Of a DNA stretch of 64,000 nucleotides, positions 44,307-55,008 are shown piece by piece; the first letter of the stretch is position 1, and each line of letters begins with the position of its first letter. Source of the DNA: Dugong dugon (lineage: Eukaryota; Chordata; Mammalia; Sirenia; Dugongidae); assembly GCA_030035585.1 (NCBI GenBank), contig CM057462.1:116183234-116247233 (forward strand), read 5' to 3'. The notes under the pieces are model-generated. The model had not been told where the DNA came from. It worked only from the letters and a program-made list of their open reading frames with translations, and did no database searches. Both the position numbers and the translations under genes were made by a program.

Positions 44307-44334
44307 ACGTGTGCGCGCGCTTGTGTGTGTGTTT
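44269..44334. repeat. (GT)n microsatellite with GCGCGC core
   Basis: About 17 GT dinucleotides, then GCACGTGTGCGCGCGC, then more GT. Alternating purine-pyrimidine throughout, a classical Z-DNA-forming composition. The plus-strand frame 44273-44473 is a translation of this repeat. Confidence 0.95.
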
Positions 44335-44689
44335 ATGTAGGTATCAGGAAGCAGGAAAGAAAGAGCACAATAAGAATGAGAATGAGAAAGAACGACTGTG
44401 TCTACAGCTCAAAAGCTGTACAAAAGTAAAAAAGAAAATGGATGATGCCTCTCCCTTGCCAAATTTTTTGTAAGTTTCAAATAAGTTACAAGCTGTGTGT
44501 TGTTTTTGATTCATTTTTTGTTCATTTTTCCACAGTAGTTTTTGAGTGCCCACAGTACACCAGACACTGAGGCACAGGCAACATAATGTGCAACAAGCCA
44601 AGTAGGAAGCACAGTCTGTTCGCAGAAGAGAAAAGACTTGAACCCAGTGTCAAGTGATCAGATTTAGCTGCAAGCCTTTGGGTTTACAA

Positions 44690-45090
44690 TCTTATCTACT
44701 ATCAACTGCCCTCCCTATCCTGTCCTTCCAAATACCTAAACTACTTGAAAATTCTCATCTATATGCCCTTTCACATGGTTGCTTCCCCCTTAACTTTGAT
44801 GAATGCTTTATGTTCTACCACTATTCCATCTGCTTAACAAATCCTCACTCAACTTTCAGGACATAGGTTTAAAGATGTCAGCCTTGTGGAAGTCTTCCCT
44901 GCCTCTGTAGGCAGGCCAACTCTTCCTTCTCTATGGTCTGTTCACCAGACATGTAACACTCCTCTATTTGATGGCTCTATCTCCACTGGACTAGAAACTT
45001 CTAAAAGGCAGAGATTATGCTCTATTCGTATCTTAACATCCCCAACACATAGCACAGCTGCAACAAAGTAGACAGTACCAGCGGTTTATA
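44690..45090 (+). repeat. L2 3' region, plus strand
   Basis: 'gtggaagtcttccctgcctc', 'ccactggactagaaacttc', 'ggcagagattatgctctattc', 'ccccaacacatagcacagc' follow the L2 3' UTR order. Confidence 0.6.
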
Positions 45091-45916
45091 GGATAAATCA
45101 ATGATGGTGAGAAAAAAAAACCCTAAGCAATATAAGGATTACCACTTTCCCTAACTTAGAGATTTTGTAGGAAATAAGAGAGATAAAACATGTGAAAATG
45201 CCTTGAATATGTAAAACCCTAAACAATTCTTTAACAAGTGTTTATTGTGTACCAACATATACTAAGCACTAAACTATGGTATTGAATACAGCCCAGGTTA
45301 TATGGCTTATGCTCCCTGTGACCTTATTAAAATACTTTCCAGAAAATAAAATAATATTCTCTCCTTTCACTTAAATATGTTTCCCAGGAGCCTTCAGGTT
45401 CCCTGGAATTTCTATTAATAATTCCATTTATCCCAGTAATATAATATGTGTCAAACATCACAGTGTCTATGAGAGATTAATAGCCTAAGTTTGTCATGAC
45501 ATGAGAAAAGCAAAGATTGATGAAAAAAAAATCTTTGGAAAGAGATTTTGATGCCAAATTAAGTCTTCAAGGTGAATTGATAAAAAGCAATTTAAGAATC
45601 GGCACATTGTCCTATGACATTTCTTATAACTGCAAGACTTTGTTCACAATGTGCCCTAGGGGTCTCAGAACTTCTCTTCTGACTTGGTCTCTTCTAGCTT
45701 TTCCTCACATGGACAAGGCTTGTCTTGTTTCTGACTCTCTAGGCTTTTAAATATACTTCTCTCTGCCGCATTTGCTCATAATTCTGCCCCTTGGGTTTTG
45801 ATCCATACTTCTTGTAGCAGTTCTAATTCTTTTCCAGTGAGTGTTCCTCAGGCTGCTTTAGCTAAACCCACTGCCTGGGACCCTCTGGCCTCAGGATTTA
45901 TCTTTGGCTTATTATC
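45091..45916. other. No recognised feature
   Basis: No repeat family seen. The frame at 45517-45750 has no domain. Confidence 0.4.
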
Positions 45917-46095
45917 AAAACAAACAAACAAAACCATTGCCATTGAGTCGACTTGCTCTGACTCATAGCAAACCTGTAGGACAAGGTAGAGCTGCCCCAT
46001 AGGGTTTCCAAGGAGTGGCTGGTGGATTCGAACTGCTACCCTTTTGGTTAGCAGCTGTAGTTCACCATAGCTCTTAACCACTGCACCACCAGGCC
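45917..46095 (-). repeat. AfroSINE, minus strand, short form
   Basis: (AAAC)n tail complement, then CATTGCCATTGAGTCGACTTG, TAGGGTTTCCAAGGAGTGGC, GATTCGAACTGC (B-box complement), and CACTGCACCACCAGG (head complement). Confidence 0.93.
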
Positions 46096-47096
46096 TCCAA
46101 TTTTGGTTCATTAGGAACCAGGAAATTATGAAATACATCATCCTAGTGTCCACACCATGAGTCAGAATAAACACCAACTGCAACTGGTCTGAGTCCAGCA
46201 TTGATGAGGACACACAATGTTCTTGATCTAAGATTTACTTGGTAGAGAATGCCCTTTCACCAGCTGGCATGCACTCTTTGAAATATGTATTTTTTCCTTT
46301 ACCCTAATGGCCCGGGCACAAAGAAGTTTCATGATGACATAGACCAATGGGTACAATAAATCCTGAGAAAGCAAGCAATAGCTTCTTCCCACCTCCTTTT
46401 GTTCCACCTATCTGAGACAGGCACTGGATATAATTAAAGTATTTCTTTGTGTGGAAAGCTCCCCTTTGTACATCATGTGCAAATCTAAATATTTTGATCT
46501 ATGCCCCAGCATGATTAAATAAAAAGCATAATTATAAAGGAATTTAATGCTCATGTAGCCAGGAATCACGACACACATGCTTATGTCATAAAAAGGGTAT
46601 GTTTCCATCTTTGCAGTAGGTAGAATAAAGTAATTGCTCCTTATTTCCCAGGGCATCTCATGCAGTCTGTAAGAAGCAGGCTTACATCCATAGATGCTGT
46701 CATTTGCAAGGTTAATTTGGTCAGGCTGTGGTGATATTCGTGCAGTAAAAAATGCTATTTATATATCTGCACAAAGTGGACGTGAATGAAGCAGCCCATG
46801 GAAGGTTGTCTCTGAATGACATGAAGCTGCTCTTGGCTGAGGCATAAGAATGTTACAGCAGCCTTTCTCCTCAGAGTGGCAGATTCCGGGTCAAAGTTGA
46901 GTACTCTCGGTAGATCTGTTTACATAGAATTGCTGGATGCTGAGATTTAACTCTCTGGTGCTTGAAAATAATGGATTTGAATAATAAATTCAGTCAGGTT
47001 TTTTTGTTTGTTTTTTTGTTTTTTTGCTTTTACTACCCTATTCCCTTGATCTATATGACCAAATGTTTAGGTTATAAAGAGGTCTTTTGTGTCCCA
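46096..47096. other. No recognised feature over 1 kb
   Basis: Repeat-poor sequence without a credible reading frame. (GTTT)n-like runs occur at 47000-47025. Confidence 0.35.
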
Positions 47097-47306
47097 AACA
47101 GTTTGTGCTTGACTACTAATTGAAAGGTTGGAGGTTCGAACTCACCCAGTGGTGCCACAGAAGAAAAGCCAGGCAATCTGCTTCTGTAAAAATTACAGCC
47201 AAGAAAACCCTATGGTGCTCAATTCTACTTTGTAACACATGGGGTCACCATGAGTCAGAATCAACTCAACAGCAGTGGGTTTGTTTTTTGGTTTTTGTTT
47301 TATAGA
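47097..47306 (+). repeat. AfroSINE, plus strand, long form, head-truncated
   Basis: Starts CAGTTTGTGCTTGACTACTAA inside the head, then GGTTCGAACTCACCC (intact B box), module GGCAATCTGCTTCTG, and tail CACATGGGGTCACCATGAGTC. It pairs in inverted orientation with the next element. Confidence 0.92.
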
Positions 47307-47357
47307 TTATACTGATGTTTTATAAACCCAGCTCATTTCTCTTTCTATACAACAAAG

Positions 47358-47526
47358 ACCCAAAACCAAAACCAAACCTGTTGCCATCGAGTCAATTCCT
47401 ATTCATACCGACCGTACAGAACAGAGTAGAACTGCCCCATATTGTTTCCAAGGAGCAGCTTCTGGATTCAAACTGCTGACCTCTTGGTTAGCAGCCAAGC
47501 TCTTAACCACTGTGCCCCAGGACCCC
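47358..47526 (-). repeat. AfroSINE, minus strand, short form
   Basis: CTGTTGCCATCGAGTCAATTC, AACAGAGTAGAACTGCCCC, and TTAGCAGCCAAGCTCTTAACC with the head complement CCCCAGGACCCC. Only 51 bp separate it from the opposite-facing copy. Confidence 0.92.
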
Positions 47527-49352
47527 GGTCAAAGGCCTTGGAGCCTGTTTATTCACAGTGTAGATGTAAAATAAGAGGGAGTTGATTTGCCTTCTAATGT
47601 GAGACTCGCCCTACTCCCTTTGTGCAGACAAATGCAATGCAGATGAGAAAGGTGGCTTCAGAGGGGAGGAATTATTTGGTTTAGAGGGACTGGACATTTA
47701 AGAACACAGAAGACCTACAGCCTCTTCTGCCTCTGATGCGGTAATGCCTCCTGCTGCTGGCCAAAAAGTATAGCATGGCTCTAATAAAAGCAAGCTCCAG
47801 ACATTTTTTCATTTTAAGTATCCAGATTAGAAAAGTTGTGATTTTGCATTCCTGTTGCAGCCTTGTGCTACTATATGTTTGTCCGATGAAGATAAAAATA
47901 ACATGTCACAGAGTCTCTGTAAATTGAACAGCAAGGTGGCAGAGGGGTGGCTATTGGGACACAGGAAGAATAAATAATCTCAGTTTATTTATTAAAAAAT
48001 ATTGACAGCCATGTGGAAAACTTACCTTTCTCTCCACCCCAGTAGGCCTCTTCATCTAAGGCTCACTTGCTGCACAAGAAAGGCACTTTAAACTTCATCT
48101 TTTACAAAACTCAGCTACTTCCCACCCCTATTACCATTTTGAACATTTTTTTTTTAAACAATAGATGGTGTGGGCTTCTAACAAGACAACAGCTTTTGGT
48201 TCAGAACTAGACATTTTTCCCCCAATTTAAGCATTGTCTTGTTGCCAGTGGCCTCTGTTTCATACATGCTCATTACCTTGAATTTACTGTGGCACATACT
48301 ACATCACAATGCTGAGATTGCTTCTCTTTGCTGTTAAAAAGAAAATGCCTGCAGAAACCAAAATGAATCGATGATTTCATATTTTAGAGATTCAGAGAAC
48401 ACAAGGTGGTCTTGTCCCACTGCCAAAATAAAAGCCTTGGAAAGCATTTAAGAAGTTTATTCTTCCCAAGACATGAGTGCATAACCCACTTCAGCTTTAA
48501 TTTGAGTTATCCATGTACAGTGAATGGAAGGTAGACCTCTCCCAAGTGAATAAATCTCTTTGAAAGGTGGAAAGTTGGATTGTCTGAATACATACACCAT
48601 ACATAAAAATACAAAACATATATGCTTGCAGTTTTAGGCAGGTGTGAGAGGAATTGGGTGGCAGCCAAGATTCAGAATAACAAGTGTACAATGTGTGAAG
48701 AGTATATGGTAATGTGTGAAAAATGTAAACTGTTATATGCAAGGCCTAACCTATGTGTTCTATGATGTGCTCAAAAGGTCATTCATTTCTATTTAAATAG
48801 CTGTTTAATCCACATCAAGATATCCCTTCTGACAAGGTTTTGCAAAAGAAAAACTCATTTGACAAGTGAGTTCCAAACCAAGTGAAACTTACTCAGTAGT
48901 TCCTCACACTGTGTGGCTATATTGAGGGTCACTAATAAACCTTGCTAATTTAGTATCAGTATTACGAAGCTATTATCAGTATGTAAGGTTTTGTTAAGAA
49001 ATTATTCACCTTTTAAGACTTTGGACCCAATTTATCTATCTGCAGCTTTTTATTTCCCATAGGCTAAGTTAGAACTCAGTGCAAACTATAGCCCAGCTAC
49101 CCATCTCCTCTGACTACACTGTGTTTTCATGTCTATTGTGTCATACATCTGGGCACATACTGCTTAGTTCATGCTTCTGAAACTCCGTCAGGACATGTTG
49201 TCTGCCATGTTCTATGGCAGATCTGTGACTGGAAACCTACTTGTTGCTGTAATCTACACACAGGGAGCCAGGAGGTAAAGGGTAAAGTCAATGAGGCTAA
49301 CCCCTGCCCCAAGAAAAGAGGAGATGTAAATAGCGAAATGAAAATAAGACCT
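47527..49352. other. No recognised repeat over about 1.8 kb; possible conserved non-coding sequence
   Basis: No transposable element or reading frame that I can name. Its repeat-free state and moderate GC content make 47560-48460 a candidate for cross-species comparison. Confidence 0.3.
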
Positions 49353-49365
49353 AAAGAAACATAAT
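49353..49365. repeat. 13-bp target-site duplication, left copy
   Basis: AAAGAAACATAAT, identical to 49782-49794. Confidence 0.85.
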
Positions 49366-49781
49366 TTTTATAGAAGATCCTAGCTAGAGATGGAGAAAAA
49401 TGTAGAACAAAATTACAACTCACAAATAAAAGACCAGATTTACTGCCCTGACAGAGACTGGAGAAACACTGAGAGTATGGCCCCCAGACACCCTTTTAGC
49501 TCAGTAATGAAGTCACTCCTGAGGTTCACCCTTCAGCCAAAGATTAGACAGGCCCATAAAACAACGTGAGACTAAATGGGCACACCAGCCCAGGGGCAGT
49601 GACAAGAAGGCAGGAGGGGACAGGAAAGCTGGTAACAGGGAACCCAAGGTTGAGAAGGGGAGAGTGTTGACATGTCGTGAGGTTGACAACCAATGTCACA
49701 AAACAGTATGTGTACTAATTGTTTAATGAAAAGCTATCTTGTTCTGTAAATCTTCATCTAAAGTACAATTTAAAAGAAACG
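49366..49781 (+). mobile_element. L1 3' UTR fragment, 5'-truncated, plus strand
   Basis: 416 bp from TTTTATAGAAGATCCTAGC to AAAGTACAATTTAAAAGAAA. It contains 'agtcactcctgaggttcacc', 'gcaggaggggacaggaaagc', 'gagtgttgacatgtcgtgagg' and 'gttctgtaaatcttcatc', the 3' UTR of an L1 lineage. Perfect 13-bp duplications bound it, so the ends are exact. Confidence 0.85.
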
Positions 49782-49794
49782 AAAGAAACATAAT
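49782..49794. repeat. 13-bp target-site duplication, right copy
   Basis: AAAGAAACATAAT, matching 49353-49365 at every position. Confidence 0.85.
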
Positions 49795-50149
49795 GTTTAG
49801 GAATTGAGGAGATTACTCCAAGCAAGAACTCATCCAAGAAAATGCTATTTCTGTTCTTGAATCAAAAAAGAATATTAAGTCTATCTACTATAAAGAATGC
49901 ATCCAGAAACATCCACAAAATGCATAGGAGAGACAGGATCCCTGAACATAAATTGCTGTAGTGAAAAAATGGGCAAAGAAAAAGAAATAGTACTATAAAT
50001 ACGGCTGTTAAAGTGAGTCTGTCAGAGAAATCACATGTAATGAAAAGAGAAGCTCTGGGCCAGAATCCCCCAAAAATATTAATATGACATCAGACTGGGC
50101 AGAGAAAAAGAGTTCCAAAAAGTATAATTGGAAAAGCTGAACATAGGAA

Positions 50150-50430
50150 AACCAGGAGAACATATAGTCATGGAAGTCAAGACAAGGGAATGTTTCAAGA
50201 AGAGAGGCATCAAGGATCAAATAACACTGAGAAGTCAAGGGGGATGATGAAAGCACAGAAGAGTCCAATGGACTTAGCAATAAGGAAGCCAAAGGAGGAA
50301 GACCTTGGCTACAGCAGAATGGTGGAAGCAGGAAGGGAGGGGAAAAAGTGGAAACTAGGAGTACGGACCCTTCTTCTGAAGGAGGTTAAAGAGATAAAGA
50401 TGAAGACATAAGGAGGAATTGATTATTTTT
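50150..50430 (-). repeat. L2 ORF2 fragment, minus strand
   Basis: 'gggaatgtttcaagaagagag', 'gagaagtcaagggggatgatg', 'gacttagcaataaggaagcc' match, in antisense, the part of L2 ORF2 upstream of the RT catalytic box. Confidence 0.65.
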
Positions 50431-51884
50431 CCATTGCTGCTTTAAGATGGACGACCCTACACGTGTTCAGTGTTTTGGGGTCAATAGAGATTGGAGAAGG
50501 TTTGTGTTAGAAAAGAATAGAATAAGGAAAAGATAAGTTGGGTGTATGTCCAAGTTCGTTTCATGGAAGGAATTGTAAACTGTTCCCTGCTATGATTTCT
50601 ATTTTCTCTGTATTGTAGCAGGCAGTCATTCCCCAAGAGTGGAGGCAAATGACAAGGTCCTAGGTCTGAGCACGGTAGAGAAGCTCTGAAGTCACTCCAG
50701 AGAAGGTAAAAGAGATGACTAGAGGGAACATAAATGGACTGGTAGCAACTCAGCCTGGACTAAATGAGGTACTGTTTTCAAATCTCCTAGCCTCATGCTT
50801 GGCATAGAGTGAGGGCCTGGTAAAGAGGAGTTTCTGTCCTCCCATTCATCACTTGAAATCCTTGGACAAAAGTTGTTATATCCATAATATTATACAAATG
50901 TTCAGACATAATAGCACAGAAACAATTTTTCAAAATCTCTTTTGAATTACTCCCATTGCAAGTTTAGAGTATGCCAGACTGAGGGAGAAAATGGTTGGTA
51001 CAGAATTATTTTAGGAAGAAAAATGGGAAAGAAGGCCTCCTATATTTACAGAAAACAATCACAAGCATTTCCTAGCACTCTTACGGGATGTTAACAGATA
51101 GTCTGTTTCTGTTTTGAGCTTTTGCGCCCTAGACAGCCCTGCTTCAATTTGTGCGTTCTCAGCCATCTGCTTGCTGTCTTTCCTCCGTCACTACTGAAAA
51201 GGGTTAGAAAATTCCTGTTTTGAAAAAGAAATATTTTTAATATCTCATATTCATAAATCACGATTGTTGGTACAAATTTAATGTTACTTGAATATCCCTA
51301 AATAAAATAATTAGGTTCAGCAGATAATTTTTTAAAGGGCCAGTGATGCAGTAATTACCAAGTCAACTACCAAGGCAACTTCCAAGAGAAAATGAAAGCA
51401 TGGTAACCTAAGTGGCCCTTTAGGCAGCAATTCGCTTGTCTTAGACTGTGTGTGGAGTGCACAGGCACATGGGTAAGTGTCTTTCCATTATCCATTACTT
51501 ATATCATCCTGTTGCCTAGATTTATCTCAGTTTCCTTTCAATCCCTCGTTTTACCTTCCTGCTTCACCCTCATCATCAGTGCCAAAAGCTGAGAGGTTAT
51601 AGCAGAAGAGTTTGTAACAGCTATGAAGAATCTCTGTGAAAGCTAAGTGAAGTGACGGGTTATAAGAATGGAAGAGGAGAAACAGTTACATCACTGGGAC
51701 TTCCATGTTGCCAATTGTTAAACGTCATGCAATATTCTGAGCCCGGACTAAGTATTCGATGACAAGGAAGATTGAAACGGAAATCAGATGAATACAGGCA
51801 ACTAGTCTTTTCCATCATTGTGTTCACTGTATTTAGAATCAGTCTGGCACATAATAGTTTCCCATTAAAGGAGAACACTGTGTC
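50431..51884. other. No recognised feature
   Basis: No repeat family seen. The minus frame 51660-51878 lacks a domain. Confidence 0.35.
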
Positions 51885-52965
51885 TGAGGCAGAGGAGCAA
51901 GGGTAAAATTTTAGGAGGAGAGGTAAAAAGGAAGTTAGACTGTATACAACTTTGTCGGCCGTTGTGAGTACTTTGACTTTTATTTAGAATAAAGTGAGAT
52001 ACCATTGAGTAGAGGAGCAACATGTTCTGACAAATGTTTTAACATGATCGCACAACATTCTAGTGGAGAATAGCTAGGGAGGCAAGAGTAGCAGCAGGGA
52101 AAACAGTTGGGAGGCATTGCAATAATCCATGGAAGTGAGAGTGGTGTGGGCCAGTGGGCCAGGGTAGTGAAGATGATGAGAAATGGTCTGATTCTGGATA
52201 TATTTGAATCAATCAACAGGATTTGTTGATTGATTGGGTGAGAGTATGAAGGGAAAAGAAAAAAAAAGAAGATTCAAGGATCAATGCAAAAATTTGGGCC
52301 TGAGAATCCAGAAGTGGGGAGTTGCAGTTAACTTAATAGAAAACACAGTGGGAGAAGCACTTTTGCAAGCAAGACCAGAAGTTTGCTTTGAGGCATGTTC
52401 AGTTTGAGATTGCTACTAAACAATCAAATGGAAAAGTTGACTTAGCAGCTGGATAGATACGTCTGAAGTTCAAAGGGGAGGTCTAGTCCCTGAACATAAA
52501 TTTGAAAATTATGAGGATATTAATAGCACTTAAAGTCACGAGACCAGATGAGTTTACAAGGAAGTGAGTGTAACTAGAGAAGAGGACTGGGAACTCTTCC
52601 CTGGGGCATCTCAATGTTTAAATATTGGTAAGATGAGGAGAAGTTAACAAAGGAGATTGAGAAGGGGAAGTTAGTAAAATAGAAAGAAAATCAGAAGAGT
52701 GTGAGGAAATGGATGCTAAGTGGAGAAAGCTGGTCCAGGAGGTTGGAGTAAGCAGGTGGTAATGCTCGTGCTGCCAAAAGATCAAACAAGGTTTGACCAG
52801 GTAAGCTATGCGAAGGTCATTGGCGAGCTTGAAGAGAGTAGGTTCAGTGGACAGTGGTTGTGAAAGTCTAACTGGATTGAAGGAGAGGATTAGAGGCAAT
52901 GAGTAAGGGTCATTCTTTTAAAGAGTTTCTGTAAAGAAAAGAAATGAGTTGGAAACTAGACAGGA
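51885..52965 (-). pseudogene. L2 ORF2 reverse transcriptase, decayed, minus strand
   Basis: About 1.1 kb of antisense L2 ORF2. The minus-strand frame 51980-52216 keeps the phrase SNISRIRPFLIIFTTLAH, the conserved region after the RT catalytic box, and ends HLSEHVAPLLNGISL. The frame 52618-52899 covers the N-terminal side (LSFNPVRLSQPLSTEPTLF). The catalytic YADD equivalent falls near 52515-52530 and is no longer recognisable. Several frames and stops: long dead. Confidence 0.75.
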
Positions 52966-53331
52966 ATTTGGGGTCAAAAGAAGATTTTTTATTTTAGGTA
53001 GGAGATTTTAAAGCATTTTTATGTAATTTTGGGAATAATTCTAGCAATGAGGAAAAAATAAATTCCATAATAAAAGCTTAAGTACCCATTTTGCAGCTCA
53101 AAGGAAATTCTGTGCCAGTTTTGAAAGTGCATGAATTATTTGTGTCCATCAGGAACCCAATTTAACAAACTATGACTTTAGGCTGGTAGAGTGGACTGTA
53201 CTAGAAGTATGCTGTAATGAAATCCACATTCTCGATAATGTTTGTAGATTATGTGAATATGCCTTATGATGATATGACTGATTGGAAGACAACAATGGCA
53301 CAGCTAGAGGATGTGAAGTTTCTTAATCGCT

Positions 53332-53535
53332 AACACTTTCAAAGCACTTAGCACATGCCGGGAGCTGTTCAAAGTTCTCTATGTATAGATGCGTTAAATC
53401 ATCACAGGAACCATGTGAAGATTGTTACTGATGCTTCCATTTTTCATGTGGGGTAACTAAGTCACAGGGAATTTAAGTAACTTGCTGTTTAGTGTCGTAT
53501 CTGAGGACCAAGCTCAGCTGTCTGGCTATTTGGGT
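53332..53535 (-). repeat. MIR, minus strand
   Basis: 'caaagcacttagcacatgcc', 'cgttaaatcatcacaggaacc', 'catgtggggtaactaagtc', 'gaatttaagtaacttgctg' in antisense MIR order over 200 bp. Confidence 0.8.
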
Positions 53536-54565
53536 GGGATATCCTGGATACAATAGGATAGCCTCTTCTAAAATTTATAGAAATGATTATAGAGAGCAAG
53601 AGACACACAGTTGGCCATCCCATGCAGGTAAGGGCTTCAAACATCCCCATCGGTACCAGGATCCTACCTGCTGATGATACTACATTCACAGAGTGAGCAT
53701 TCCACCACATGGGAGAAGATTTGCATCTATTCCATTCCACTTCTTCAAGGAATTAAGTTTACTCAGATTCTCTTATGATGTATAAATCACCACCACCACC
53801 CCCTAACAAAAGCATCTTCCAGTTGTGTTCCGCCTTTTGATTGAACACATATTAAGTTTCCTTCATTTAGTGAGCTGAAAAACTGCCTCTCTTGACCCTG
53901 TCATATTGTCTTGTTACTTGTCAAATATTCTTGTTACTTTTATTGAAAAAAGTCCCTAAACCATATACCACAGTTTCAGTCTCAGCTCTAGTATAACTCA
54001 TTTTCTATTTACCTCCCCTTCAATCTGCCCCTCCACCACTGCGTTGAAACGTACCAAAACGTATCAAAACGTACCAGTCACCTTTGAATCATCATCACCT
54101 TAAGATGATCCTCATTCTTGTTCATTAATTTGTAGTCCTTGGCATATTCAAGAAAAATAGGCAGGAAGATGAACAAGAGTTTCAGATATGATTGAGCAAA
54201 AATTAAAAAAAAAAAAAAACAACAATCCTTATTTACTCTCTCTCCCTCAATATCTAGTACAACACATTGTATATAAAAACTAAATGTTTGATGAATGACT
54301 GAAAGAGTGAATGATGTTAAATATGTGACATGGAGCCACTTTTAGCTACACTAAAGAGCCGTTAGGTTTCCTTTGGTTTTCCTGGAGTCCATAGAGAATG
54401 ACTGCTTCCTAAAGCACGATGTTTGACACAGCGACTTCCATGATGCTGTGTAAATCAGTGAGAAATCTCATGAGAGTAGTATGCCTAACTTCTGTAGCAT
54501 AGCCCTAGGAGGCTTAGGTCAACTGTAGACCAATAGTCTGAAATGATTAGTAATTTTGTCAGTGT
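53536..54565. other. No recognised feature
   Basis: Unassigned sequence with a poly(A) run near 54207-54220. That run is not attached to a retrotransposon I recognise. Confidence 0.35.
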
Positions 54566-54771
54566 GTGTGTGTGTTGTGTGTCATCCAGTCAATTCTAAC
54601 TCATAGCGACCCTTTAAGACAGAGTGAAAGAGCCCTATAGGATTTTCTAAGCTATAACCTTTACTGGAGCAGATCACCAGGTCTTTTCTCCCTGAGAGCC
54701 ACTGGTGGGTTCAAACTACTAACCATTTGGTTAGGAGCCAAGCACTTAAGCATTGTGCCACCAGGGGTCCT
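54566..54771 (-). repeat. AfroSINE, minus strand, long form
   Basis: Preceded by a (GT)n tract (54560-54574). Contains CATCCAGTCAATTCTAACTC, the module GGAGCAGATCACCAGGTC, and the head complement TGTGCCACCAGGGGTCC. It stands head-to-tail with the next copy. Confidence 0.92.
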
Positions 54772-54785
54772 TTGACAAGGTTATA

Positions 54786-54995
54786 AACCTAAACCAAACC
54801 TGTTGCCTTTGTGCTGATTCCAACTCCTAATGACTCTGTAGGACACAGTAGAACTGTCCCATAGGGTTTCCAAGGCTGTAATCGCTACAAAAGCAAACTG
54901 CCTTATCTTTCCCCCACAGAACCGCTGGTGGGTTCAAACCACCTACTTTTCGGTTAGCGGCCAAGTGCTTTACCACTGCACAAGCGGAGCTCCTC
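54786..54995 (-). repeat. AfroSINE, minus strand, with perfect 13-bp target duplication
   Basis: CTGTTGCCTTTGTGCTGATTC, GGCTGTAATCGCTACAAAAGC, and head complement ACTGCACAAGCGGAGCTCC. TGACAAGGTTATA occurs exactly at 54773-54785 and 54996-55008. This copy therefore inserted beside, not as a duplicate of, the element on its left. Confidence 0.93.
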
Positions 54996-55008
54996 TGACA
55001 AGGTTATA

